A stretch of DNA of 64,000 nucleotides from Heteroscillospira sp050943935 (GCA_050943935.1 JBMNQC010000012.1:1-64000); one strand, 5' to 3'. Shown: positions 14,610-24,248, counted from the stretch's first letter. Notes: generated by a model from the sequence alone, not told the origin. Numbers and translations are program-made.

Positions 14610-16058
14610 ATGGGGGATGCGGCACGGCTGTTTATTGCGGATGCTGACGCGGATTATAGACTACTTATGGCAGAGCGGGCGGAGGAGAGCGGCGCTCTGC
14701 GTGTTGTGGGTAGTGCTGATTCTGCCCTGGCCGCTGTGGAACAGCTGAAAAGCTGCGAAGCAGATATTCTGCTTATGGACCTGGTGCTTCCGGGGAACGG
14801 CGGCGTGTATTTGCTGCAAAAGCTGAAGGAGCTGTCAATCAAACCGGTAGTGGTAGTGAATACGACGTTCTTTTCCCGGCTTCTGGCACGGGACTGCGTG
14901 CAATACGGCGTTGCGTCGGTGCTTGTAAAGCCCAGCGAGCCTGATGCGGTAGTGGAAAATATCATGAGCGCCTATGAGTTTAGAAAAAGCCAACTGCCGA
15001 TTCCCGCGGCTCCGGAGAAGAAACATCCGGAGAACGAGGCGGAACTTATGAGAGAAATAACGGAGCTTATGAACCGTCTGGGCTTTTCCACCAGATACAA
15101 GGGCTATGCCTATCTGCGCTGTTCGGTCGTCGTGGCCTGCGGCTGCGGCTATGCGGACAGAATGGTGAGCAAGACGATATATCCCGAGGCGGCAAAACGC
15201 TGCGGCACCACACCTGTGAGCGTTGAACGCGGAATACGCCAGCTTACGGAAGCGCTCTGGAAAAAAGGAGGGGCCAAGGCCTTCAAGGAAGTGCTTGGGG
15301 TAAATGTATCTCCGGATGGAATGACCAACGCGGAGCTTATAAATCTGCTGAGCGAGTTTCTGCTCTGCGGCTTTGCCAAACGCAATACCCTGTATCGCCG
15401 CGCACTCTACGGAGCGTTGGTTGCTTTTTCGTATGCGTGCGGCTATACTGTTCACGAGGTGAAGAACATGGACTGCACAAAGGTAGGCAAGCTGATATGC
15501 GCTCTGCGCAGAGAACAGGGGATGACCCAGCGGGCGCTGGCGGAAAAGCTGGGACTTAGTGACCGAACAATTTCCAAATGGGAGCGGGGGCTGGGCTGCC
15601 CGGATGTCTCCCTGCTCACGGAACTGGCCTCTGTGCTGGGTGTGGACACCAAAAGACTGCTGGCCGGCGAGCTGGCGGAGAACGACACAGACGGAGGCAA
15701 TATGCGGAGATTGAAATTTTATGTCTGCCCCACCTGCGGCAACATCATCACAGCCACAGGCGCGGCGGAGCTGAGCTGCTGCGGCAGAACCCTTGTGCCG
15801 CTCAAGGCGGAAAAGCCGGATGGGGAGCATGCCATCAGCATTGAAAATATGGAGGATGAGTGGTTCATCACCTTCCCCCACGGCATGGAGAAGGAGCATT
15901 TTATCAGCTTCTTTGCCTATGTGCGCTTTGACAGAGTGCTGCTGGTAAGGCTGTATCCGGAGCAGGGCAGCGAACTGCGTTTTCCTGCCATGCGTGGAGG
16001 ACGGCTGTACTGGTACTGCTCTGAGCACGGCCTTTTTGAACTCAATCCGGGCAAATAA
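14610..16058 (+). CDS. Four-domain fusion: response receiver, Spo0A-type DNA-binding, XRE HTH and desulfoferrodoxin-like domain
   Basis: A 482-residue cytoplasmic protein. Residues 5-120 are a receiver with the acidic pair D11/D13, phospho-acceptor D57, T86 and K107. Residues about 146-250 are a Spo0A C-terminal domain (LGFSTRYKGYAYLR, SKTIYPEAAKRCGTTPVSVERGIR). Residues about 290-345 are an XRE helix-turn-helix (GMTQRALAEKLGLSDRTISKWERG). Residues 368-482 look like desulfoferrodoxin: C373, C376, C390, C391 as in its rubredoxin-like site, then H407, H424, H430, C470, H473 at the spacing of the superoxide reductase iron site (HGMEKEH and CSEHG). An internal ATG at 15468 with GAGGTG upstream could give a 196-residue XRE-desulfoferrodoxin product. 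It may be a redox-responsive paralogue of the sporulation master regulator; that role is inferred. Confidence 0.85.
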   Translation: MGDAARLFIADADADYRLLMAERAEESGALRVVGSADSALAAVEQLKSCEADILLMDLVLPGNGGVYLLQKLKELSIKPVVVVNTTFFSRLLARDCVQYGVASVLVKPSEPDAVVENIMSAYEFRKSQLPIPAAPEKKHPENEAELMREITELMNRLGFSTRYKGYAYLRCSVVVACGCGYADRMVSKTIYPEAAKRCGTTPVSVERGIRQLTEALWKKGGAKAFKEVLGVNVSPDGMTNAELINLLSEFLLCGFAKRNTLYRRALYGALVAFSYACGYTVHEVKNMDCTKVGKLICALRREQGMTQRALAEKLGLSDRTISKWERGLGCPDVSLLTELASVLGVDTKRLLAGELAENDTDGGNMRRLKFYVCPTCGNIITATGAAELSCCGRTLVPLKAEKPDGEHAISIENMEDEWFITFPHGMEKEHFISFFAYVRFDRVLLVRLYPEQGSELRFPAMRGGRLYWYCSEHGLFELNPGK

Positions 16059-16093
16059 GAAAGCTCCCAACGCAGCGCGTTGGGAGCTTTCTT
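16057..16093. terminator. Bidirectional terminator between converging genes
   Basis: A perfect 17-base stem around a 3-base loop. It overlaps the stop codons of both converging genes and ends in TTTCTT on either strand. Confidence 0.8.
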
Positions 16094-16973
16094 ATGCCTT
16101 TTTCAGTATGCTCTCGGCAGAGCGCGAGGCGGGACGGTTGTAGCGTGGAATCAGCTCCAGGCAGGACTGGTCGCGACTTATCACGGCGGTCTTGCCCTCT
16201 GTGCCAAGAGAGGCCAGAAAGCCAAGCTCGGCCAGTACGGCGGCGCTGTCCGCGGGGGCGGAGCCGAATGGATAGGTAAAGGTGTTCGGTACAAAACCCA
16301 GCTCGTCGCTGAAGCGGTTCTGCATACGGGACAGGTCGGTAAAAAGCCGTGCGCGGTAGGCTGTGATTTCTTCGCCGCTCTTTTTCCCCGCGCCCATGTA
16401 GCCCTTGTGAATGTGGTGCAGGTCGTAGGAGTGGTTCTGCAATTCAATAACGCCGCTGTCGCTCATTTCACGCAGCACATCCCAGTTGCAGTGGGCGTAG
16501 GATTCGTGCAGGTCCGGCTCGTTGGTGTACCGGTCCGCCTCCACACCTATTACAGAGAGCACGGCGCGCATACCCAGCTCCTTCAGCACGGGATAGGCGT
16601 AAAGATAATTGTTGTAATAGCCGTCGTCGAGAGTTATCATGATGGGTTTGTCGGGCAGGGAAGCACCGCTTCGGACGTAGGCGATCAAATCGTCCATAAC
16701 TACAGTTTCATAGCCCTCGCTCCGGATGTACTCCATATCGCGGCGAAAGGCCTCGGGAGTGATAACATATTCTCCCGCTCTGGAAGGGTCGGATATAATT
16801 GCATGGTACATGAGCACGGGCAGCCTTATGCCATCATCCTCAGCTGCGGCCGCGCCGGTGGACAGCCGCAGCGCCACCAGAGACAGGGAGGCCGCCGCGG
16901 CGAAAAGGGCAATAAGTGTTGTACAGATACGGAAGCGCAGACACAGCTTCCGGAAACGGTCGTGATTTTTCAT
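16092..16973 (-). CDS. Polysaccharide deacetylase family protein (NodB domain), secreted or membrane anchored
   Basis: A protein of about 293 residues. An N-terminal membrane segment (residues about 13-38) probably anchors or exports it. The NodB homology domain follows: LPVLMYHAI, TLDDGYYNNY with the catalytic and metal Asp pair, QNHSYDLHHIH supplying the two metal histidines, and TFTYPFGSA. Such enzymes remove N-acetyl groups from peptidoglycan or other envelope glycans. The ATG at 16973 has AAGGAG eleven bases upstream; an in-frame TTG two codons earlier would be only four bases from that site. The neighbours give no operon context. Confidence 0.85.
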   Translation of the reverse strand: MKNHDRFRKLCLRFRICTTLIALFAAAASLSLVALRLSTGAAAAEDDGIRLPVLMYHAIISDPSRAGEYVITPEAFRRDMEYIRSEGYETVVMDDLIAYVRSGASLPDKPIMITLDDGYYNNYLYAYPVLKELGMRAVLSVIGVEADRYTNEPDLHESYAHCNWDVLREMSDSGVIELQNHSYDLHHIHKGYMGAGKKSGEEITAYRARLFTDLSRMQNRFSDELGFVPNTFTYPFGSAPADSAAVLAELGFLASLGTEGKTAVISRDQSCLELIPRYNRPASRSAESILKKA

Positions 16974-17070
16974 CCGCAAAGCATCTCCTTTTCCTCGAGT
17001 ATGTGCGCCGGGACAGGAAATAACAGCGCCAATTGCAGGCGCATGAGCCTGATTTTGCCGCTGAAAATGT

Positions 17071-17099
17071 TTTCATTTCATTCACAGATGTGGTATACT
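17071..17099 (+). promoter_or_regulatory. Probable uvrB promoter
   Basis: TATACT (17094-17099) carries an upstream TG, giving an extended -10. A weak TTTCAT lies 17 bases before it. No LexA-type box was recognised. Confidence 0.4.
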
Positions 17100-17142
17100 A
17101 TAATGCTACTATATAATAATGTAAAACAATGGGGGCGGGCCT

Positions 17143-19107
17143 ATGTCACTTTTTCATGTTGTGAGCGAATACAGCCCATCCGGCGACCAGCCGGAGGCCA
17201 TAGAGACGCTGGTAAACGGCGTGAAAAACGGAATAGAGGAGCAGGTGCTTCTGGGCGTTACCGGATCCGGCAAGACCTACACCATGGCCAAGGTGATAGA
17301 GCGGCTTGACCGTCCGGCTCTGGTGCTTGCCCACAACAAGACGCTGGCAGCGCAGCTGTGCTCCGAGTTCAGGGAGTTTTTCCCGGACAATGCCGTGGAA
17401 TACTTTGTCTCCTACTACGATTATTATCAGCCTGAAGCCTATATACCCCATACAGATACCTTTATTGAAAAGGACAGCAGCATAAACGACGAGATAGAGC
17501 GTCTGCGCCACTCCGCCACCTCCAGCCTGTTTGAGCGGCGGGATGTAGTCGTGGTGGCCTCCGTGTCCTGTATCTACGGTCTGGGAGACCCCATAGACTA
17601 CGCCAACATGGTAATTTCCCTCCGTCCGGGCCAGCAGCGAGAGCGGGACGAGCTGATGCGCAAGCTCATAGACATACGCTATGAGCGCAACGACATAGCC
17701 TTTGAGCGCAATATGTTCCGGGTCCGGGGGGATACGGTGGAAATTTTCCCAGCCTACTCCACGGACAAGGCCATAAGAGTGGAGTTCTTTGGCGACGAGG
17801 TGGACAGGATAAGCGAGATAAACGTGGTCACCGGCGCGGCCACACGCACCCTTCAGCACGTGGCCATATATCCTGCCAGCCACTATGTCACCACCAAGGA
17901 AAAAATGGAAAAGGCCATACATGAGATACGCGCCGAATGTGAAGAGCGGGTGAAATTTTTCAAGGAGAACGGCAAGCTGCTGGAGGCCCAGCGCATACAG
18001 CAGCGCACCAATTACGATATTGAAATGATGCAGGAGCTGGGCTACTGCTCAGGCATTGAGAACTACTCCCGCATAATCTCCGGACGGGAGCCAGGCTCGC
18101 CGCCCATGACCCTGCTGGATTATTTCCCCGAGGACTTTGTCCTCTTTGTGGACGAGAGCCATGTCACTCTGCCCCAGGTTCGGGCCATGTACGCCGGCGA
18201 CAGAGCCCGCAAGGAGACTCTGGTGGAGTACGGCTTCCGCCTGCCCTCAGCCTTTGACAACCGGCCTCTGAAATTTGAGGAGTTCCAGGACAGAGTGGGC
18301 CAGGCCATATTTGTATCCGCCACACCCGGCGAGTACGAGCGGGAGCGGGCCGGCCAGGTGGCTGAGCAGATAATCCGCCCCACGGGCCTGCTAGACCCCA
18401 AAATCGTGGTGCGTCCCGTGGAGGGGCAGATAGATGACCTCATTGGGGAGATAAATACCAGGGTGCGGCGAAACGAGCGCACGCTGGTCACCACGCTGAC
18501 GAAAAAGATGGCTGAGGATCTGACCAACTACCTCACGGGTGCGGGGATACGCTGCCGCTATATGCATCACGACATAGGCGCCATTGAGCGCATGGAGATA
18601 ATCCGGGCCCTGCGTCTGGGCGACTTCGACGTGCTGGTGGGAATAAACCTCCTGCGCGAGGGCCTGGATCTGCCGGAGGTGAGCCTGGTGGCCATACTGG
18701 ACGCGGACAAGGAGGGCTTTCTGCGCAGCGAGACCAGCCTTATCCAGACCATAGGCCGCGCGGCACGAAACGCCGAGGGCACGGTGATCATGTATGCCGA
18801 CACGGAGACCCGCTCCATGAAGGCGGCCATAAGCGAGACCGAGCGCCGCCGGCGCAAGCAGACGGCCTATAACGAGGAGCACGGCATAGTGCCAAAGACT
18901 ATCATAAAGCGTGTGCGCGATGTGATAGAAATATCCGCCGATCCGGGCGCGGATGTGCGCAGTAACGGCGTAAAGATGACCGCCCGGGAGCGCCGTGAGG
19001 AAATAGCGAAGCTGGAGAAGGAGATGAAGCAGGCCTCCTCCATGCTGGAATTCGAGTATGCCGCTGTACTCCGCGACCGTATAATCAAGCTGCGTGGCGA
19101 GAAGTGA
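17143..19107 (+). CDS. uvrB: Excinuclease ABC subunit B
   Basis: A 654-residue DNA-repair helicase-like protein that receives damaged DNA from UvrA and hands it to UvrC. Motifs are complete: Walker A GVTGSGKTYT, the beta-hairpin YYDYYQPEAYIP, FVDESHVTLPQ, SATPGEYER, LREGLDLPEVSLVAILDADKEGFLRS, QTIGRAARN, and the C-terminal UVR motif (MKQASSMLEFEYAAVLRDRIIKLR) that contacts UvrC. Length is normal. The ATG follows a GGGGGCGGG site. uvrA is not adjacent, as would often be expected; hemW follows after 90 bases. Confidence 0.97.
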   Translation: MSLFHVVSEYSPSGDQPEAIETLVNGVKNGIEEQVLLGVTGSGKTYTMAKVIERLDRPALVLAHNKTLAAQLCSEFREFFPDNAVEYFVSYYDYYQPEAYIPHTDTFIEKDSSINDEIERLRHSATSSLFERRDVVVVASVSCIYGLGDPIDYANMVISLRPGQQRERDELMRKLIDIRYERNDIAFERNMFRVRGDTVEIFPAYSTDKAIRVEFFGDEVDRISEINVVTGAATRTLQHVAIYPASHYVTTKEKMEKAIHEIRAECEERVKFFKENGKLLEAQRIQQRTNYDIEMMQELGYCSGIENYSRIISGREPGSPPMTLLDYFPEDFVLFVDESHVTLPQVRAMYAGDRARKETLVEYGFRLPSAFDNRPLKFEEFQDRVGQAIFVSATPGEYERERAGQVAEQIIRPTGLLDPKIVVRPVEGQIDDLIGEINTRVRRNERTLVTTLTKKMAEDLTNYLTGAGIRCRYMHHDIGAIERMEIIRALRLGDFDVLVGINLLREGLDLPEVSLVAILDADKEGFLRSETSLIQTIGRAARNAEGTVIMYADTETRSMKAAISETERRRRKQTAYNEEHGIVPKTIIKRVRDVIEISADPGADVRSNGVKMTARERREEIAKLEKEMKQASSMLEFEYAAVLRDRIIKLRGEK

Positions 19108-19197
19108 AAAATCCCGGGATTTGATTGACAGCCGCTCCGAGCTGTTATATGATAAAATATTGCGGTGCATCCGCATTAATAGATTTGGAGAGAGCTA

Positions 19198-20394
19198 ATG
19201 GATAAGCATCTGGGGCTATATATACACATCCCCTTCTGCGCCAGCAAGTGCCGCTACTGTGATTTCTATTCCCAGCCCGGCACCGGCGGCATGATGAACA
19301 AATATCAGCGCGCCCTGTGCCAGCACCTGGAGGAATCAGCAGGCATGATGGCGCCCTATTATATAGACACCCTGTATTTCGGCGGCGGCACACCCAGCTA
19401 CTTCGGCGCCAAACGTATCTGCGAAGTGCTGAACACTATAAAGAAAAACGCCAGGCTGCTGAAGAGTGCCGAGATAACTGTGGAGGCAAACCCCGACAGT
19501 ATCACCCAGAGGGATATGAAAATGCTGCTGAGGGAGGGCGTGAACCGTCTGAGCATAGGTGTGCAGTCGGCAAACGATGACATATTGAAGCTCATAGGCC
19601 GCCGCCACAACTTCCAGCAGGCGGTTAAGGCCGTTAAAAACGCGCGGGAGGCCGGCTTTGGAGATATAAGCGTGGACCTCATATACGGTTTGCCTACTCA
19701 GAGCCGCAATGACTGGGCGGACACCCTGTCGCGGGTGATGGCCCTGCGCCCCGACCATATCTCTTGCTACGGACTGAAGCTGGAGGAGGGCACGCCCCTC
19801 TGGAGCTACCGGGACAGCGAGATAATGCCAAATGATGATGACCAGGCGGATATGTATCTGTACGCTGTTGAGACGCTGGAGCGCTACGGCTACAATCAAT
19901 ACGAGATATCCAATTTCTGCCTTGACGGTCATGAGTCCCGGCATAATCTCAAATACTGGCGACTGGAGGACTACGCGGGCTTCGGCCCCGCGGCCCACTC
20001 CTGCATAGATGGACTGCGCTACAGCTATGTGCGCAGCCTGAAGGGCTATATTGACGGCGTTATGAACCACGACAGTATTATAGACGAGTACGAGAAGATA
20101 GACAGGCTGGATATGGCCTGCGAATATATCATGCTGGGCATGCGCACCACCAGGGGCATAAGCGCCGAGGAGTACCACAAGGTGTACCGCAGCGACTTTG
20201 CGCCCCTGGAGACTATGCTGGAAAAAATGCGCCGGCGGGGCTGGACAAAATGCCGGGACGGACGGTGGTGCTTTACGCCCACAGGCTTTCTGGTTTCAAA
20301 TCAGCTTATAGGCATATTGCTGGATGCCCAGGCTGAGCAGAAGCTCAGCGGCAATCCATGGGTCCGCGACGAGGTCGGACAGACAAAGAGGTAA
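19198..20394 (+). CDS. hemW: Radical SAM heme chaperone HemW
   Basis: A 398-residue radical SAM protein that inserts heme into target proteins. It was formerly annotated as oxygen-independent coproporphyrinogen III oxidase. The cluster motif CASKCRYC (C-x3-C-x2-C) is in YIHIPFCASKCRYCDF. The HNxxYW motif that marks HemW is present as RHNLKYW, and the extra cysteine after the cluster motif seen in true HemN is absent. GGGTPSYF and YGLPTQS are the usual core signatures. A GGAGAG site precedes the ATG. The next gene starts three bases after the stop, implying one transcript. Confidence 0.92.
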   Translation: MDKHLGLYIHIPFCASKCRYCDFYSQPGTGGMMNKYQRALCQHLEESAGMMAPYYIDTLYFGGGTPSYFGAKRICEVLNTIKKNARLLKSAEITVEANPDSITQRDMKMLLREGVNRLSIGVQSANDDILKLIGRRHNFQQAVKAVKNAREAGFGDISVDLIYGLPTQSRNDWADTLSRVMALRPDHISCYGLKLEEGTPLWSYRDSEIMPNDDDQADMYLYAVETLERYGYNQYEISNFCLDGHESRHNLKYWRLEDYAGFGPAAHSCIDGLRYSYVRSLKGYIDGVMNHDSIIDEYEKIDRLDMACEYIMLGMRTTRGISAEEYHKVYRSDFAPLETMLEKMRRRGWTKCRDGRWCFTPTGFLVSNQLIGILLDAQAEQKLSGNPWVRDEVGQTKR

Positions 20395-20397
20395 TAA

Positions 20398-22170
20398 ATG
20401 AGCAATTCCAATCAGACTAAAAAGAATGCAGTAAGAAAAACTGTGTCTCATGCAGCGTCCGGAGGGCGCAGAAAAACCGAAGAAGCCCCGGTCAGGACTC
20501 CGCGGAAGAAGAAAAAGAACAGGGCCGGCGCTCTGGCGGCGGTGCTGTTTATCGCCTTGCTGGTATGCGGCGTGACTTTGGGAGCAATACATGTGCAGGA
20601 TATGGATACCATATATCCAAACATCACCTTTGCCGGGGTACCGGTAGGCGGAATGACCATTACAGAGGCCGGAGACGCTCTGGAGCAGGCGGGCTACGGC
20701 TCACAGGACCAGGCGGTTACCGTGACGCTGCCTCTGGGATATGAGCTGCGCATCCCCGTGGGCGAGGCCGTGGAGGCCTCCCAACCCATAGATGCTGCCG
20801 CAGCACTTTACGGTTACGGCCGCGACGGAAATGCGCTGCAGAGCCTTATAACCTATATGCGCTGTCTGGTGAACGGCTGCGAGCTGCTGCCCGGCGACGT
20901 GCAGGAAATAGACGACGGCTTTGTAAAGGACGCCATCACCGAGAAGGTGCAGGCGGTGAACGCCCAGCTCATGGGTGAGCAGGTGAAAATAGGCGAGACG
21001 GAGATAAGCGCCGTAAAGGGCGCCAAGGGCCTGGTGCTGGACGAGACCGAGCTGTATACCATGGTCATGGGCGCTCTTGAGCGCGGTGATTACAGCGAAC
21101 TGAGCTATACGCCCCAGAGCACCGGAGAGGACGACATTGACCTGCAGAGCATATACGACACTATATATAAAGAGGCCAAAAACGCCGAGTACGACCCCCA
21201 GACCAGGAGCGCGGGAGAGCACGTCACCGGCGTGAGCTTTGATATTGAAAAGGCTCAGAAGATGTGGGACGCCGCCGCTCCCGGCGAGCGGGTGGTCATC
21301 CCCCTCACGCTCACCGAGCCTGAGATAACCACCGAGTATCTGAACAGCCGCCTGTTTGCGGATGTGCTGGCGGAAAAGAGCACCAGCCTCTACGGCAGCA
21401 GCGCTGCCAGAATAAACAACGTGAAGTTGGCCTGCAAGTCCATAAACGGCATAGTCCTCAATCCCGGAGAAGGCTTTTCCTACAACACCGCCCTGGGAAA
21501 GCGCACCGCCGAGGCCGGATATCAGGCCGCGGGCGCATACTCCGGCGGCGAGGTGGTGCAGGAGCTGGGCGGCGGCATCTGCCAGGTGTCCTCCACTCTG
21601 TACTACTGCACTCTGTATTCCAATCTTGAGATTACCTCCCGCACCTGCCACTACTTCGGCGTTGGCTATGTCCCCGCCGGACTGGACGCCACGGTGAGCT
21701 GGGGCGGACCGGAGTTCAAATTCGTCAACAACAGAGACTACCCAATAGAGATACAGGCGGGAGTTGAAAACGGCTCCTGCTGGGTGAAAATACTGGGCAC
21801 CGACGTGGACGGCAGCTATGTTGAAATGACCACCGAGTCCTGGCTGAACTCCGACGGCAGCACCGGCGTGCGCTCCTATCGAGCCGTATACGACAAGGAC
21901 GGCAACCTTATAAGCAAAAACCGCGAGTCCGACAGCCGCTACCATGTGCACAAGACCGAGGAGGAGTCCCCCAGCCCATCTCCCAGCCCGACGCCCGTGC
22001 CGACGCCCACACCCGTACCGGAACCCACACCGGAACCCACACCGGAACCCACACCGGAGGCGACGCCCGAGCCGGAGACGACGGAGACCCCCGTATCAAC
22101 AGAGACCCCGGCGGAGACGGAAATGCCCGAGTCCGAGCCGCCTGCCGGGACCGATACCCCCGCGGCCTGA
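20398..22170 (+). CDS. VanW-like exported cell-envelope protein
   Basis: A 590-residue protein. Residues 1-40 are basic and cytoplasmic, and one membrane segment lies at about 41-62. The extracellular part contains repeats of the putative peptidoglycan-binding type (PG_binding_4, about 75-350), followed by a VanW domain (about 365-490: YNTALGKRTAEAGYQ, EVVQELGGGICQVSSTLY, CHYFGVGYVPAG). The tail from about 525 is a Pro/Thr/Glu repeat (PTPEP units) typical of wall-spanning stalks. VanW was named in vancomycin-resistance clusters, but its role is unknown. It sits three bases behind hemW and 38 bases before metG. Confidence 0.85.
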   Translation: MSNSNQTKKNAVRKTVSHAASGGRRKTEEAPVRTPRKKKKNRAGALAAVLFIALLVCGVTLGAIHVQDMDTIYPNITFAGVPVGGMTITEAGDALEQAGYGSQDQAVTVTLPLGYELRIPVGEAVEASQPIDAAAALYGYGRDGNALQSLITYMRCLVNGCELLPGDVQEIDDGFVKDAITEKVQAVNAQLMGEQVKIGETEISAVKGAKGLVLDETELYTMVMGALERGDYSELSYTPQSTGEDDIDLQSIYDTIYKEAKNAEYDPQTRSAGEHVTGVSFDIEKAQKMWDAAAPGERVVIPLTLTEPEITTEYLNSRLFADVLAEKSTSLYGSSAARINNVKLACKSINGIVLNPGEGFSYNTALGKRTAEAGYQAAGAYSGGEVVQELGGGICQVSSTLYYCTLYSNLEITSRTCHYFGVGYVPAGLDATVSWGGPEFKFVNNRDYPIEIQAGVENGSCWVKILGTDVDGSYVEMTTESWLNSDGSTGVRSYRAVYDKDGNLISKNRESDSRYHVHKTEEESPSPSPSPTPVPTPTPVPEPTPEPTPEPTPEATPEPETTETPVSTETPAETEMPESEPPAGTDTPAA

Positions 22171-22208
22171 AATACTGTACTTACCAATAGCTCAAGGAGG
22201 AAGAAGCA

Positions 22209-24185
22209 TTGAATAAAAAGTTCTATATCACAACGCCTATCTACTATCCCTCGGATAAGCTCCACATCGGCCACACCTACTGCACCGTGGCCACCGACGC
22301 TATGGCCCGCTACAAGCGGCTTCAGGGCTATGACGTCATGTTCCTCACCGGCACCGACGAGCACGGTCAGAAGATAGAGGACAAGGCCAAGGAGGCCGGA
22401 GTGACTCCCAAGGAGTTTGTTGACAATATTGTGGAAGGCCCTCGCGGAGTAAAGGACCTGTGGAAGCTTATGAACATCTCCAACGACCGCTTCATCCGCA
22501 CGACCGACGACTACCATGTGGAGTCCATCCAGAAGATTTTCAAGAAGATGCACGACAAGGGCGACATCTATAAGGGCAAGTACACCGGCAAATACTGCAA
22601 GCCCTGCGAGAGCTTCTGGACCGAGAGCCAGCTCAAGGACGGCAAGTGCCCCGACTGCGGCCGCGACGTCCAGGACGCCGAGGAGGAGGCCTACTTCTTC
22701 AGACTCTCCAAGTACGCCGACCGTGTACGCGACCTGCTGGAGAACACCGATTTCCTGGAGCCACGCAGCCGCGTGAACGAGATGGTGAACAACTTCATAA
22801 AGCCCGGCCTGGAGGACCTGTGCGTTTCCCGCACCAGCTTCACCTGGGGCGTGCCCGTGGACTTTGACCCCGGCCACGTCGTGTACGTCTGGGTCGACGC
22901 CCTGTTCAACTACACCACCGCCCTGGGCTTCATGAACGGCAAATATGACGATTACGCCGAGTACTGGCCCGCCGATGTGCATTTCGTCGGCAAGGAGATA
23001 GTGCGCTTCCACTCCATCATCTGGCCCGCCATGCTCATGAGTATGGAGATGCCCCTGCCCAAAAAGGTGTTCGGTCACGGCTGGCTCCTGCTGGACGGCG
23101 GCAAGATGAGCAAATCCAAGGGCAACGTGGTGGACCCCTACATCCTGGCCGAGCGCTTCGGCGTGGACGCTTTGCGTTTCTTCCTCATGCGCACCTTCCC
23201 CTTCGGAAGCGACGGCAACTTCTCCAACGAGCTGCTCATCCAGACCATAAACACCGACCTTGCCAACGACCTGGGCAATCTGGTGAGCCGCACCACCGCC
23301 ATGGTGGGCAAATACTTCGGCGGCAGGCTGCCCGGCGGCTGCTGCGCCTGGGACGAGCCCACCGACTGCGACCGCGAGCTGCTGGGTATGGCCCAGGAAC
23401 TGCGTGAGCGCTTTGCCCAGCAGATGGACGCCTACGCACCCCACAACGCCCTCGGCGAGGTGTTCAAGGTAATCGCCAGGGCCAACAAGTATATAGACGA
23501 GAACGCCCCCTGGGTGCTGGCCAAGGATATGGACGCAAACGGCGCCCGCCTTGCCCATGTGCTGTATAACCTGCTGGAGGTCACCCGCATTTCCGGCGTG
23601 CTCCTCAGTCCCTTCATGCCCGGGAGCATGGACAAGCTCTTCGTTCAGATAGGCGCGCCCGCCGAAACTCAGACCTGGGAGAGCGCCGGAGCCTGGGGCT
23701 CCCTGCCCGGAGACACCGCCGTGCAGAAGGGTGAAAACCTGTTCCCACGTGTGGAAATGGAGGCCGCTCTGAAGGAGCTGGAGGAGGCTACCGCTGCCGC
23801 CGCCAAAGCCGCCCTGCCCGCCGTGGAGACAGAGCCACAGAGCACCGAGAACGTGGATTTCGACACCTTCTGCAGGAGCGATTTCCGCGCCGTTAAGGTC
23901 AAGGACTGCCAGAATGTCAAGAAGTCCAACAAGCTCCTGCGCTTCACTCTGGACGACGGCACAGGCGTTGACCGCCAGATTCTCTCCGGCATAGCCCAGT
24001 TCTATAAGCCCGAGGAGCTTATAGGCAAGACCCTCATGGCGATTGTGAACCTGCCTCCCCGCAAGATGATGGGCCTTGAGAGCTGCGGTATGCTCATCTC
24101 CGCCGTGCACACCGAGCACGGTGAGGAGAAGCTGAACCTGCTTATGCTCAGCGATTCCATCCCAGCCGGCGCAAAAATGTGCTAG
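22209..24185 (+). CDS. metG: Methionyl-tRNA synthetase
   Basis: A 658-residue class I synthetase charging tRNA-Met. Signatures: the HIGH box as HIGHTY near residue 20, a zinc knuckle CKPCESFW..GKCPDCG, the KMSKS loop in GGKMSKSKGN, and a C-terminal EMAP/Trbp111 tRNA-binding domain (VDFDTFCRSDFRAVKVKDC to the end) that also mediates dimerisation. The start is a TTG with AAGGAGG eight bases upstream, which is strong enough to decide it. Codon use is strongly biased to C-ending codons, as in other highly expressed genes here. Confidence 0.96.
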   Translation: MNKKFYITTPIYYPSDKLHIGHTYCTVATDAMARYKRLQGYDVMFLTGTDEHGQKIEDKAKEAGVTPKEFVDNIVEGPRGVKDLWKLMNISNDRFIRTTDDYHVESIQKIFKKMHDKGDIYKGKYTGKYCKPCESFWTESQLKDGKCPDCGRDVQDAEEEAYFFRLSKYADRVRDLLENTDFLEPRSRVNEMVNNFIKPGLEDLCVSRTSFTWGVPVDFDPGHVVYVWVDALFNYTTALGFMNGKYDDYAEYWPADVHFVGKEIVRFHSIIWPAMLMSMEMPLPKKVFGHGWLLLDGGKMSKSKGNVVDPYILAERFGVDALRFFLMRTFPFGSDGNFSNELLIQTINTDLANDLGNLVSRTTAMVGKYFGGRLPGGCCAWDEPTDCDRELLGMAQELRERFAQQMDAYAPHNALGEVFKVIARANKYIDENAPWVLAKDMDANGARLAHVLYNLLEVTRISGVLLSPFMPGSMDKLFVQIGAPAETQTWESAGAWGSLPGDTAVQKGENLFPRVEMEAALKELEEATAAAAKAALPAVETEPQSTENVDFDTFCRSDFRAVKVKDCQNVKKSNKLLRFTLDDGTGVDRQILSGIAQFYKPEELIGKTLMAIVNLPPRKMMGLESCGMLISAVHTEHGEEKLNLLMLSDSIPAGAKMC

Positions 24186-24210
24186 AGTGTCCGAGCGGCT
24201 CATAAAACAG

Positions 24211-24248
24211 AAAAAGGGCTGTCATCCCAAGAGGGGTGACAGCCTTTT
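24211..24248. terminator. Terminator between metG and the converging DUF1622 gene
   Basis: AAAAGGGCTGTCA pairs with TGACAGCCTTTT. A and T stretches flank both sides, so it can work in both directions. Confidence 0.8.

Noticed and set aside
21939..24203. 754-codon open frame antisense to metG and the VanW tail
   Set aside because: It is a by-product of strongly biased, stop-poor codon use in metG; the composition is low complexity (Gly/Val/His-rich) with no domain, and the sense gene is certain.
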